A stretch of 64,000 bases of DNA from Pollenia angustigena. Its lineage: Eukaryota > Arthropoda > Insecta > Diptera > Polleniidae. The notes under the pieces are model-generated. The model was not told the DNA's origin. It saw only the letters and a list, made by a program, of their open reading frames with translations, and made no database searches. Location of the stretch: positions 85,385,285 to 85,449,284 of the forward strand of contig OV884056.1 of assembly GCA_930367215.1 (NCBI GenBank). The letters are read 5' to 3'. Shown here one piece after another: positions 23,263 to 34,060 of the stretch. Each line of letters opens with the position of its first letter. Position 1 is the first letter of the stretch. A program made the position numbers and the translations under genes.

Positions 23263-24345
23263 GTCCATGGGTTAAAAATTTGATGGCCTGCGCAATACAT
23301 CAAATCTTATTTTAAAAGTTTCCCCATCACGGTTTCTGTTCACATATGTATGTAGGTGTTAAGCGCTTTTTTATTTGGATAAGTCCTGCTGTATCTCGTC
23401 TCCTTGGGCGGGTTAGACCACAAGCACTTAGCATATTTATTTTGTCTTAGAGGGTTTGGCTGTAGTTCAAGCCATTTAAAGGGAAAAACTGGATATTAAG
23501 CTTCTTTCTTTAACTTTTTCGTTCTAAACATAAAATTTTAGGTGCAGGGTACTGCGTGAATAAGAATCTATAAGATGAAAAATATTTGTTAAAACCTAGA
23601 AACATAAACTTTGGCATACAAATACGTATATCCACGAAAGAAAGGAAGACGCTAACAAAGTAATGGGTTCAATCCCAGTTGCTTATAATTAGGGTTACAA
23701 CAAAGAATCCCTCGTATGTTTAAAATATATGAAATATGTATATACATTCATATTATTTTTAAAGCATACATACATATAAAACATTTCAATGTACATCTAT
23801 ACATACATATAAAACTTTTGAAGCAATTATATTTCATATTTGTTTGTCTAACGTAAATATTTTGACATTTACGAACAATTTTATTATTTATTTCACCAAT
23901 ATTTTTCGTTTTTTCCACCTGATATCACTCACCTGATTATTTTCAACTATTTGTGCACATGGCTAATCGATATTTTGTAAAACTTAAATTGAACTAAATT
24001 TAAATACCACAATAATTTTTTCATTGCCTCTACACAGTTTAAATAATACAATAGTTAAACACGAAGTATTGCAACAAAACTTATTTTTAAATTTAATTTA
24101 AATTGTCTAAAATATAGAAATAACAATAAATTAATTTTAAATTGACTTCTATATTATAACTGAATATTAAATTTTTTCTTTTTAAATTTAAAAACACAGA
24201 ATTTTATAAAGCTAATTTAAAATGTTCTTAAACAAGTAACAATTCCTTAAACTTTTGCTGTGGTTTATCGGCAGTAGTAGCCAATGTAATCAATGCGTTT
24301 CATATCGTTGACAACAGAAAAAAAACCTGGCTGCACCTTTAATTA
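23263..24345. other. AT-rich stretch, nothing recognised
   Basis: No open frame of interest. AT-rich with ATACATA-type simple sequence around 23740-23820. It leads up to the TTA that flanks the long-TIR transposon. Confidence 0.45.
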
Positions 24346-24871
24346 CACAGTACAACATTTTTCAGTTACTTGATTGCCAACTCAATTCTGTGAACTGTAT
24401 GTGAAATTAGACCCAAAAAGAAGAATTTCTGCATCATTCGTTTTGTCTTCTTACCTGCGATTTGAAGTTAGTATCGATTTGAAGTTAGTACTATCGTATA
24501 GGGGAATTTATCACGTTTTAGGCCCTGTTGTTTGACATAGCTCGACAACCACTAGCCCAATTTAGTTGAAATAAATTTTAAAAAATTAAGAATTACAATT
24601 CCCTTAATCTGTTCATATATTGTTTTCCTATACAAGTAACACTTTCGAAGTTAAAAATGAATGTATGAAGGGAAAAAATTATTTTTTGCCTAAAAATTTA
24701 AATTTTTTTTTTTTAAAATACATAAAAAATCCAAAATGGAAAAAAGTTTCAAGTCTAGTTATTTTTTCGCAAAGTCACATAACCTATGAGCAAAATGAGA
24801 CAAAGATCATAAAAATCGATGCACGCGTTTCGCTTTTATTCGCAATTGAGTAAAGGTATGAATTTCAAAAA
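24346..24871. repeat. Left long terminal inverted repeat
   Basis: Begins CACAGTACAACA and contains a short direct repeat (ATTTGAAGTTAGTA twice, around 24459-24492). It pairs with 27472-27985 in inverted orientation. Similarity weakens after about 24828. Confidence 0.88.
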
Positions 24872-25030
24872 TCAGTTATAGCCACCACCCTTAAAATAAA
24901 AATAAAAATATAAATTAAAAAATGATCATGCAAAAAAAAAACTTTATTTATAAAAACTTAATGAAAATAAAATAATATGCAATTAATACGCAATTATAAT
25001 ATGCATAAAAACAAAATTTAGAACATTTTT

Positions 25031-26994
25031 TCAATTATTGGCAATATCCATCCTTGTAGAAGTTGACGCTTGTGGTTCTGATGATCTTGTTTTCTTCGTA
25101 GGTTGTTCATATTCATGGTCTGAGTCTGTATCGTCATCCGAGATACACATACTATTCAAGGGCGTGTTTCTTTCACTGTGTCCACCAATTTCAATGTCTT
25201 CATCTTCGGTGCTTTCTTCAAACTGCATAATTGTGGAACTCCACCAACAAACCTCCGCAAGCAATGCATCCAATTTTTTGCTTTTGAACCGCTTTTCAAA
25301 TGGCATGGTCACCTGGTGGAACCTCTCTCCTTGTTCGTCTGATTCCTGAGGTGATTGTGCCAAAAAAGTATCGAGGTGGTGGTGCAAGAAATGCAATTTC
25401 AGCGTCATGGATGCACCGATTTTTTCGAAATAAAACAGCAACCTGTCCACTCGTTGCTGTATCTCTTCTCGCTGGACACGGTTCTTTCCTAGAACGCCTT
25501 CTATTACTTCTTTCAATGCGTTCCATGCATGTTGGTGGTCGTGATGCTCTGAAAGCAAATGTGTGAAAGAATCACTTTTGATCAATTTCCGAATATCAGG
25601 TCCATTGAGAATACCTGTTTTAAATACATAAGAAAAACGAAAAAATTATTGGTAATGCGAATGTATAGAAATTAACAAATTTAGATATGACAATATTGAA
25701 ATACAGAGTACGATACGTACCGTTTTTAATTTTCTCATCACTGAGTTTCGGAAAGATGGATTTCAAACAGTCAAAGGCGCCGTTAACTTTTTTGACCACC
25801 ACTTCAACGAATTTCCCAGCTATTCCCAGTTTCATGTGGAGCGGTGGCAACAAAATATCATCCAGGTCCTTTATCATGGGTTCATTGCGTAATTTTAATT
25901 GTTTGTTGAGCTCGGGAGTTCTTCCTTTCCAATCTTTACATTGATATTGATTTCCTTTGTATCGTGAATCCCAATTACAAAGGAAGCAGAAGTATTTTGG
26001 ATATCCGCCATTTTCTATAATCCCTTGTAGTATGTTGACCACCTTCAGATCGCAACAAATGTTCCATTTGTGTTCATCGTATTTGATTTTCTTCAAAATT
26101 TCGCCCAATGCTTCATACGTTTCCTTCATAGTTGTGCTGAATCCCAATGGAATGCATGGTTTTTTATTTTTTTTGTGCAGCAGCACAGCCTTCAAACTAG
26201 TAACTGAACCATCGATGAATAAACGCCAGTCGCCAGCGATATAATCCATTCCCAATTTTTTCACTAAACCTGGGATATCATGGCAGTACGTGAACGTATT
26301 TGCTTCGTCAACGGAATAAAATTTCTGAAAATCAGCTTGGCGTTGTCGGTATGATGTTGCGCTGACATTTTGCTGTGTGAGTTTTCTTCTCTTCAAAAAT
26401 GATGTCAGCCATTCGGAGTCGTGTTGTGATAGTCCCAGCTTGGCCACAATGTAATCCATTTCGATTTGTGGTAGCGGTTGTGGTGCACTATTTTCAATAT
26501 CGGGTATCCAATCAGCATCATCCAAATCGGTCGGATTGGTGAAAACGGTTTCGGCTAGCAGGGACACAGTATCCGCACTCGGAGGTTTAGGTGCATCGGT
26601 ATCAGCAGGGCACTGGAAGTGTGGCAGTAAATGCAGCAGTGTATACTTTTGTTTTCAATTGTTGTCTGTTTAATTCAGGACGAAAATTTATGCATGCATA
26701 GCACCTGGATTCATCATGTCCAGTTGTGTCTTCCACCCAAATTACTGGCTTCATAAAAGATAACTTTCTACTTTTTCCGTGAATCCATTTTAGAAGGGTA
26801 GTATAACAACTGTTGCACACTGTGTTCGGCGTAAAATTTGCACCACTTAAATCTGCTTCATCGAAATAATTACAATACGCGGTTTTGAATTGCTCAGTAA
26901 ACAAATTTTTTCGATCTTTTTTCTGTATTTTTCGGACGATATGACCACAAACGTAACAATATTCATCCAAATATGGGCACTTGTTGTTTTCCAT
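25031..26994 (-). CDS. Transposase-like protein of the long-TIR transposon (one frameshift)
   Basis: Minus strand, start ATG at 26994. Exon 1 runs to 25721, a GT-AG intron covers 25720-25615, and exon 2 runs 25614-25031. An extra base in the C run at 26608-26610 breaks the frame; ignoring it gives about 618 aa. Visible parts: N-terminal cysteine pairs (CPYLDEYCYVCG; CNSCY) with further cysteines at CYAC, likely zinc-binding; WRLFIDGS (Asp near 261); CCDLK (Asp near 315); CFLCNWD; LPPLHMKLG (about 382-390); LKLHFLHHHLDTF (about 497-508); and DEQGERFHQ (Glu near 521). The order Asp, Asp, His-rich stretch, Glu resembles an RNase-H-fold DDE transposase, which is inference. The C-terminal tail is acidic and rich in Ser/Thr. 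Homologous multicopy proteins are known to me from several invertebrates without a settled function. AATAAA lies at 24948-24943 on this strand. The gene's position between long inverted repeats strongly suggests it mobilises the element. Confidence 0.8.
25615..25720 (-). other. GT-AG intron in the long-TIR transposon gene
   Basis: The donor is AACG|GTACGT at 25720 and the acceptor TTAAAACAG|GTATTC at 25615. Removing these 106 bases joins KIKNG to ILNGPDIRKL in one frame, matching the uninterrupted version remembered for relatives of this family. The reading frame running through the donor (TYRTLYF and onward) loses family resemblance, which supports splicing. Confidence 0.8.
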
Positions 26995-27471
26995 ATTGAT
27001 ATATTTTATGTTTTGTTGTTATTCACTTTTAAAAAACTGGAGAAAAATCACTTTTACTGTTCGCGTTCGTCGGCACTGGCTGAATGCCAAAAATCGATCA
27101 ATGCACACCTATAAATACTACGTATTTTTGAATATTTTACTGCCAGGTACTTATAAATGGGCGCATATTTTAAGGGCGGCTGGCTATATACCTGATTCAG
27201 CACTTGTACGTTTCAAACTGTGCAAAACTTTCCAAATAATGACCACCCTTAAATGTGGGTGCAATTTCTGTAAAAAAATCATATAGGTAGCCACCGGAAA
27301 AACCCAAATAATAAAAAGGTCCACTTTCCGTTTAATTGTCCACGTACATTTATTACCGCAATCATAAAAATCAAATAACCTTTTGTTTATTCCTTTTTTT
27401 TTTAATTCTCAGAATCATGAAAAAGGTGTCAATGTTTTCTCCAAATAATGTTGTGCATATCTCGAGCAAAT

Positions 27472-27985
27472 TTTTGAAATTCATACATTTACTTAATTGT
27501 GAATAAATGACAAACGCGTGCATCGATTTTTATGATCTTTGTCTCATTTTGCTCATAGGTTATGTGACTTTGCGAAAAAATAACTAGACTTGAAACTTTT
27601 TTCCATTTTGGATTTTTTATGTATTTTAAAAAAAAAAATTTAAATTTTTAGGCAAAAAATAATTTTTTCCCTTCATACATTCATTTTTAACTTCGAAAGT
27701 GTTACTTGTATAGGAAAACAATATATGAACAGATTAAGGGAATTGTAATTCTTAATTTTTTAAAATTTATTTCAACTAAATTGGGCTAGTGGTTGTCGAG
27801 CTATGTCAAACAACAGGGCCTAAAACGTGATAAATTCCCCTATACGATAGTACTAACTTCAAATCGATACTAACTTCAAATCGCAGGTAAGAAGACAAAA
27901 CGAATGATGCAGAAATTCTTCTTTTTGGGTCTAATTTCACATACAGTTCACAGAATTGAGTTGGCAAATCATGTGTTGTACTGTG
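27472..27985. repeat. Right long terminal inverted repeat
   Basis: The complement of the left arm, ending in TGTTGTACTGTG at 27985 with TTA outside. The first 12 terminal bases are identical to the left end; the next ~20 differ by a small deletion. The rest is nearly identical. Confidence 0.88.
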
Positions 27986-28578
27986 TTAGAGTACTGCCAT
28001 ATTTTAAAGAAACCTGAAATCATTTAAACGTTTAAAAATAATTATTTAACTATTATATATTAAATAAAACAAGTGATATTTTATAAAATATGTTTTATAT
28101 ATAAATTTTAAATTTATAATAAAATTTGTTTACTATAATGTACCATTAAAAGGAATTGTTACGCTAGTTTGTTGGTATTATTGAGAGCAAAATGTATTTT
28201 ATATGGATGTGTTCGTGTTTTCTAAATGTTAAAAGTTATAATATATTGACAAAACGTGTTATTTTTTACAAAATAAACAACAATTTGTTTAAAAAACACA
28301 CCTCTTAAATTTTACTGCATTTAAATATTGTCTTTAATGAATAAATATTGTAGTAAAAGTTACTTAAAATTTATAAAATATATAAAAAATAGATTTACAA
28401 ATTGTTTAGTATGTAACTATTAAAATGACGTTTAATTCAATTAGCAACAAAAGCTGATCCATGCGATTTAATTATGAATTAAAAATTATACAGGTTTCCT
28501 CCCTTTAAAGGGGCCAAATTAAGCTAAAGTTTACATTTTAGAGTGTTTTTATACCCTCCACCACAATTAGTTGTGAAG

Positions 28579-29280
28579 TAGTGCTGGGAAACTATCGATA
28601 GACTATCGATATTATCGATAGTCTTAAAATATCGAAAATATCGATAGGAAAAATATAAATATCGATATTATTATTATTTTAAACACAGCTATGAAGATAT
28701 CTAACATAAGCTATACACACACAGTTTTTTGCCGCAAATTTTTACTTGCTATCATTAATTCGCGCTGAATTGCAGCAATGAATACAAACAACAAGAATGG
28801 CAAGTGGTATGGATTGCTTAGCTGTGCTTTTTACTGCTAATTATTGGCATTTATGTGGAAATTTATATATGTTCAATAGGGCCTGAAATGTCAAATATTT
28901 TTGTAATGTTTAAAAAAATCCAAATGCAATTGCAAGCATAGGACAAAACAATGAACGACCATTAACCTTTTTGGGTTTAGAATTTAGAAAATTTTTTAAA
29001 GTTGCAATGAAATATCTTATAGTACCTGTTACTTCGGTTCCTTCAGAAAGGTTTTTAAAAATTTTAAAAAAACTGCCATCTAAAATAACGTGCGTATATA
29101 CACACGTCTCATATTCAATAAAGTGATAAAAACAACGGACTGTAGCCTTATAAAAAAATAATTAAAGTTTTCCAAACAAGTACAAACATTCAGTCGATAG
29201 TAATGTCGATATATCGATAGTGAAATCTGAACTATCAATAAATATCGATAGTAGAAAATATCATTAGTATCCCAGCACTA
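28579..29280 (+). mobile_element. Internally deleted hAT element with 8-bp target duplication
   Basis: The ends are TAGTGCTGGGA and its complement. TTGTGAAG stands exactly on both sides (28571-28578 and 29281-29288), a perfect 8-bp duplication as made by hAT transposases. Near each end lie repeated ATCGATA motifs, probable transposase-binding sites. The interior keeps only the C-terminal piece of a hAT transposase, so this is a deletion derivative that would depend on a full-length source. Confidence 0.9.
28998..29095 (+). pseudogene. hAT transposase C-terminal dimerisation fragment
   Basis: Plus-strand coding reads KVAMKYLIVPVTSVPSER followed by FLKILKKLPSKI. The PVTSVPSER motif is the hallmark of the hAT C-terminal dimerisation region. 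The rest of the transposase, including all catalytic residues, is absent. The fragment lies within the hAT element's 8-bp duplications. Confidence 0.85.
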
Positions 29281-29386
29281 TTGTGAAGAGGGTATATTAA
29301 GTTTGTCATTCCGTGTGAAACTTTTTTGTTATTCATCTCAGACCCCATAAAGTATATATATTCTGGGTCCTTGAGTAATTCTAAGT

Positions 29387-29475
29387 AGTGCTGGGATAAT
29401 ATCGATATTTTCTACTATCGATATTTATCGATAGTTCAGATTTCACTATCGATATATCGATATTACTATTGAAAT
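29387..29475 (-). mobile_element. Solo end of the same hAT family
   Basis: Begins TAGTGCTGGGATAATATCGA and matches, in inverted orientation, the right end of the hAT element at 28579-29280 for about 85 bp before ending abruptly. It is a truncated second copy, about 100 bp from the complete one. Confidence 0.75.
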
Positions 29476-29544
29476 CCAGCAAAATCGGTTCAGTAGGACC
29501 AGAGCTAAGAAAAAAATAACGCTAGCGTAACAAAATTTGGTACG

Positions 29545-29840
29545 TCACAGTTTTTTAGGACTAAAAATAACACTGTGAAATTTCGTGACGATCGGTCCAT
29601 AATTTACCCTAGACCCCATTGAAACCCTGCTCCCGGAACACAGTTTAGTACACCTAAAACCATAATTAATAATGCTATTATAACAGAAATTGGTAAGTCA
29701 CAGTTTTAAAGGACTAGAAATGACGCTGTGAAATTTCGTGATGATCGGTCCATAATTTACCCTAGACCCCATTGAAACCCTGCTCCCGGAAAACAGTTTA
29801 GTACACCTAAAACCATAATTAATAACAAATCGTCACAGTT
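29545..29840. repeat. Tandem repeat, ~153-bp unit, two copies
   Basis: Units start with TCACAGTTTT at 29545 and 29698 and share GGTCCATAATTTACCC and TTGAAACCCTGCTCCCGG. A third unit start is seen at about 29836. They belong to the dispersed repeat 28540-29942. Confidence 0.85.
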
Positions 29841-29942
29841 TAAGATAATAATAACATCATACAGATTTTACTCCTTAAACATTCGAACTGTCGGTGGAGG
29901 GTATCAAAGATTCGGCACAGCCGAATATAGCACTCTAACTTG

Positions 29943-31998
29943 TTTTTGGTAAAATTAGCTAAATATCGCAAACTTAATCGCAAAAAGTCACAACTTAAAG
30001 TTCAAAAATTTTCAGGAGAGGCAAAAATATGTTTGGAATCAAGGCGAATTCATTTTTCAGGTGACGTTGAAAGCACAGCTGTGCTACTTTTTTTCTTACT
30101 TAGAGAAAGGAATGTCAAAAGTTGCTTGTGTTTTTGACATATCGACCAGCGAAAGCAACAACTAAAATACAATCAGGTATGTTCTAGGTTTCGACTTGAA
30201 TTGAAAACGAAAAATTTTTTTACTACGCATAATTCACAAATTGGTGTTTTCGAAATTTTCGTTCGAAAAATTCTAGTTGAACTAAAAATCGGTAATTTGC
30301 TAACCGCAGCATGATAGCAAAGTCTAATATTTATTAAAAATCGTGAAAACTGTAAAGAATCATAGGAAAAAATCGCTTTTATCGCGAACATGGCTAAAAT
30401 GCGTAACATTTTTAAAATTTGAAACAACCCCAAAAACTAATTTGAGATCGCCAAATCGATTTAAACAAAACACAAATTGTCGGAAAATAACAAAAAAAAA
30501 AAGCGTTAAAAATGGGCCATAAAATTACATAAAAATCAATGAAAAATCGATATAAAATATTGGGTTATTGAAGGCCTTTCGTGTTTTAAGTAACGAAATA
30601 TTTTTGATTAAACCATTTTTTTTTTTTTTTGTTAAAACTGTTATCCCATTTAACTACCAAAAAGAATTTGAGCAAAATGCTCACTATGGTTCACACGTCC
30701 CTAATCTGGTGAATATATTTTTATAAGGGCTACTGAAAATATTGAATAGATCTGGCCACTTTTCAATATCAAAAATTGTTCGTATAAAGGAAATATGAAG
30801 GGCAAATTTGGTGTGGTGTCGCTATTGTCCTAAATTGTGTTATTTCTTGAGGAAATTTGTATATAATTGATTCTGAAAATGAATAGATAAAATAATGGAC
30901 GGTTTTGATCCGGGCATCTGGAATGAGAGAGACATCTTAATTCTTTTCAAAGCTAGAAAACTTGGTAGCACATGCAAGTGACCGCAGAGAGATTTATACT
31001 GGCTGTCAATTTTTTTTGTTATGGGCAAAGTACATTTACACAAGCTATATGCACCTGAGAAGCCTATGCTGGCTTTGTATAGAGTTTTATGTCTTCTATA
31101 TGTCAAATCCATGTCATCTTTATAACAAATCCATAAGACTGTCATCTTTATGTCAAATCCATAAGACTGCATATGGGCAATTCCGTTATAAGGTCCACCA
31201 TGACCGAAAATTTAAAAGTTATTAGAAGCTGATTATTTTACGATATTGTTATAGAGAAATATTTAGATTTTTTAATTTTATAAATTTACTCATAAATTTG
31301 TTTACTTAGATGAACAATCAGACTGCAAAGTTGTGCAAACGTAATTTCTTTTTTGTCAGAATGTTTTATTGTATGTTTTCTTTAATATTTATCTCTCTTA
31401 AAAGAGGTGATAGGTATTTGATAAAAATTATTCCAAAAAAATTTTATTACATGGTCTGTAATCTAAGGAAGAGTTCAAAGAGAAAAATGTTATTAGGATT
31501 AACCGTAAATTTGTATTTTATTTTAATCATTATTCAGTTAAATTATTACGGAAAAAATTTCACGTTCGAAATGTCACGTATCAACCAACCCAGATTTTGG
31601 CTTAAAAAAAGAAAATACAGAAGATTTCGGAATCAAACCAAGACATTTTAATGTTACATTGCTACGTAAAATTCTGAAAGTAGTTTGATTAAAAAATTGT
31701 GCCAGGTTTCGCTGAATTACGCCTTTTTATACATGGGCACAAAAACTACTTCTGTTTTTTTCACGTTCGAACCTCTACTTCTTTTGCCATTATCTTTGAC
31801 CTAGAATCGCGCCCTCCATAAACTTTAGCATAGATAACAGTGGTTTTTAAGTGCTATAATTTAAGGGTTAAGAAAACGTAAAAATATGTTTTGTTTAAAA
31901 TGGTATTGCATTTTTGATGCGTTCGACTGTCACGTTCAACACTTTGGAATTACCCATATAAAATATATAAATGGAGTTTAACATTTAGAAAACATATA
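29943..31998. other. Stretch without recognisable gene
   Basis: A left half-copy of the CAAGGCG MITE lies at 30040-30170, similar to the start of 10902-11437. Around 31110-31170 a short unit (CATCTTTATGTCAAATCCAT type) is repeated. The 113-aa frame at 31310-31651 is rich in Lys, Phe and Ile and shows no domain. Nothing else is supported. Confidence 0.45.
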
Positions 31999-32384
31999 GG
32001 GTAAGTGTACCAGTAGTCGGCACTTTAACTTTTTTTTCTTTTTTAAACTGGTGCCATAACGTACACAAACGTGATACTGGGATGGCAACTAGCCACTACA
32101 GTTCAGTAATATGTATATTTTCGATTCATATAAGAGTTTTTAGACACATTCTATATTAAATTTGAGTAATTTTACTTTTTCCTAAAATACACGGCATTTG
32201 CCAGTAGTCGGCATACGATGTTCCAATCCTCGGCATGTAATGATCCTATTGTCGGCATGGTCATTTTTTAAAGAAACAAACCAATTTGTTCACGAATTTA
32301 ATTGATATTTTATTGAAAATTTAAGCTTTTTACTTTCTAAAATGCTTAAAATGTACATTTGTACGTTAAAGTAGGCATTACACG

Positions 32385-33216
32385 CAAAGACAATAATGTT
32401 TTAATATGGTCACCTCCAAGAAAACCATTTTTAAAGCTAATTTTGAACATATTATGTTTAGTTTACCCATATTATTGTCTCCGACAACCATATTATGGTT
32501 AAATTAGTCCTCAATCAAGACGCCATACCCGTATTATGGTTGCCTCAAAACATGTTGTGGTTAAATATGACAATAATTTGTTTTCAAATTAACAATAGTT
32601 TTTCCTCTTTTGCAAGAGCAACATGCTATGGTTGAAAAAAAAACATGCTAATAAAAGTGTTAAACATATTTTATTTATTAACCGTAACATGTTCGGAGGC
32701 AACCATAAAATGGTTGTGGCTTCTTGATGGACGACTTATTTAACCATAATATGATTGTCGGAGACAACAATATGGTTAAATTAAACATAATAAGTTCAAA
32801 ATTTTCTTTAAAAATAGTTTTGTTGGACGTGGAAAAAAAGGTTTCACCTCCAACAAAACTATTTTTAACGAGAAATTTAATACATATTATGGTTAGTTTA
32901 ACCATATTGTTGTAGTCACAACCATATTTTGATGTTATTGCTTAATATGACAATAACTTGTTTACCACTAATAGTTCCATTTACTAATAGAATTTTCCTC
33001 TTTTCCAAGAGCAACATGCTATGGCTAACCATGCTTTGATAGGTGATAAATATATTTTTGTTATTACCCAAAACATGTTTGAAGGCATCAATAATGTGGT
33101 TGTTTCTTCTTGATGAAGGACTATTTTAACCAAAATCACCGGTGACAAAATTATTGTTAAATTAACCATATGATGTAAGATGTTTTCTTTTAAATAAGTT
33201 TTGTTGGAGGCAGAGC
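32385..33216. mobile_element. Palindrome-rich element (AACCATAATATGGTT array), copy 1
   Basis: Many variants of AACCATATTATGGTT and GTCTCCGACAACC occur in both orientations, giving nested hairpins. Sequence order and motifs (ATATGGTCAC, CTCCAA, CAACATGCTATGG) match the cleaner copy at 47954-48425. A second set of ends near 32845-32870 suggests two adjoining copies. The overlapping 60-117-aa frames on both strands are a by-product of the palindromes. Confidence 0.6.
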
Positions 33217-33600
33217 TATAAAAATCTGAAATCAAAATGATTTCAATCAAACTGATTTGATTCTTTGATTTCGAAATGATTTTAAATTTGTAAGGAGAGT
33301 CATTTGAAGGAAACAAAGATTTTGATTCTGATTTCATTTTTATTGCAATAAGTGAATTTGAATGTTATATTTTATTGGAATCAATTAAAATATAAATTGA
33401 ATTAAAAAATTTTTACTTTCAACATCTTATCGCCATTACATATTTTGGACGGATCATCCAAAATATCAACAACAATTTGTTCGATGAGATGGTTTTTCTA
33501 TTATTATTGAGGTTTTTTGTTTTCCTCACGGGCTAATATGATCAATCGTTTTTTTACCAAATGTAATTAAAAAACATTTATGGTTAATTTATTTTCTTTT

Positions 33601-33640
33601 CCCAACGTTTCGTTCGCTTTTTTCGAACTTCATCAGGGGT
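33601..33640 (-). ncRNA. Hammerhead ribozyme core of a Penelope-like element
   Basis: On the minus strand the order is CCC (33639-33637), CUGAUGA (33636-33630), A, stem II GUUCG / 7-nt loop / CGAAC, GAAAC (33611-33607), GUU, GGG (33603-33601). All conserved core positions of a hammerhead are present; the predicted cleavage is after GUU, allowed by the UH rule. Stem III would be a tiny ACGU, as in the minimal type-I hammerheads reported for Penelope-like retroelements, which work better as dimers. It sits about 240 bp downstream of the Penelope-like coding fragment. Confidence 0.8.
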
Positions 33641-33876
33641 TATTTTTATTCCATAAAAATCTAGACAATTAGATAATAATTATAATAAATTTTTGAACTT
33701 TAACAATATCACATCTTAACTTACAAATTAGGGTTTACATTTGTATTGCACTTTTTAACTATTTTATATTAAAAACTGGACTACACGACACAGAAATAAA
33801 TAAATAATTAATAAGTAAAATACAACACAAACGCCGAATAAAAGTCAAACTTAATGTAAATATCACAGAACTATAA

Positions 33877-34060
33877 CTAATTATAATCATTAACTATTGC
33901 AGCGGAGTATTGCAGTTTTGTATTGTCCTTGTCTTCTTTCGTATTCATTGTATTTATGATTTTCTCTTGGATTCCGTCACATTTTTCTTCAGGGACTTTA
34001 GCTCGTCCTTTACTAATTGCCTCTGATTTCTTAACAGCTAAGCTTAAATGCAGATTCAAG
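33877..34060 (-). pseudogene. Penelope-like element, C-terminal fragment
   Basis: The minus-strand frame ends with GIQEKIINTMNTKEDKDN, which aligns with RIQENIKKAMNVKEDTNN near the C-terminus of the Penelope-like protein at 19985-20881. The N-terminal part of the frame does not resemble that protein, so the copy is truncated or rearranged. With the hammerhead at 33601-33640 it defines a short 3' remnant of a second Penelope-like insertion, nested in the GTCGGCA-rich element. Confidence 0.75.

Larger units (their letters stand above)
24346..27985 (-). mobile_element. 3.6-kb DNA transposon with ~0.5-kb terminal inverted repeats
   Basis: Left arm 24346-24871 and right arm 27472-27985 are inverted copies. 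From about 24376 to 24828 they are almost identical by eye. The outermost 12 bp, CACAGTACAACA, match exactly on both ends, followed by a small length difference. TTA stands directly outside both ends (24343-24345 and 27986-27988). One minus-strand gene with one short intron fills the interior. Near-identical arms and a nearly intact gene point to recent activity. CACAG ends with a 3-bp duplication recall the CMC (CACTA/EnSpm-like) group, but that placement is a hypothesis; I do not recognise the superfamily with certainty. Confidence 0.88.
28540..29942. mobile_element. Dispersed repeat with internal tandem units, possibly Helitron-like
   Basis: The left part starts around AGAGTGTTTTTATACCCTCC and the right part ends GGTGGAGGGTATCAAAG, TTCGGCACAGCCGAA, TATAGCACTCTAA. 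A 15-bp hairpin (29911-29925) followed nine bases later by CTAA (29935-29938) is what a Helitron 3' end looks like, although the next base is C instead of the usual T. Internal units of about 153 bp repeat at 29545-29697 and 29698-29840. The hAT element 28579-29280 is inserted in it, since the repeat continues on both sides of the 8-bp duplication. Assignment is tentative. Confidence 0.45.

Noticed and set aside
25038..26244. Plus-strand open frames opposite the long-TIR transposon gene
   Set aside because: They are antisense shadows of the minus-strand coding sequence, which has the family motifs and a proper splice junction.
31310..31651. A 113-codon open frame
   Set aside because: Rich in Lys, Phe and Ile with no motif, signal or homologous copy in the window; likely a chance frame.
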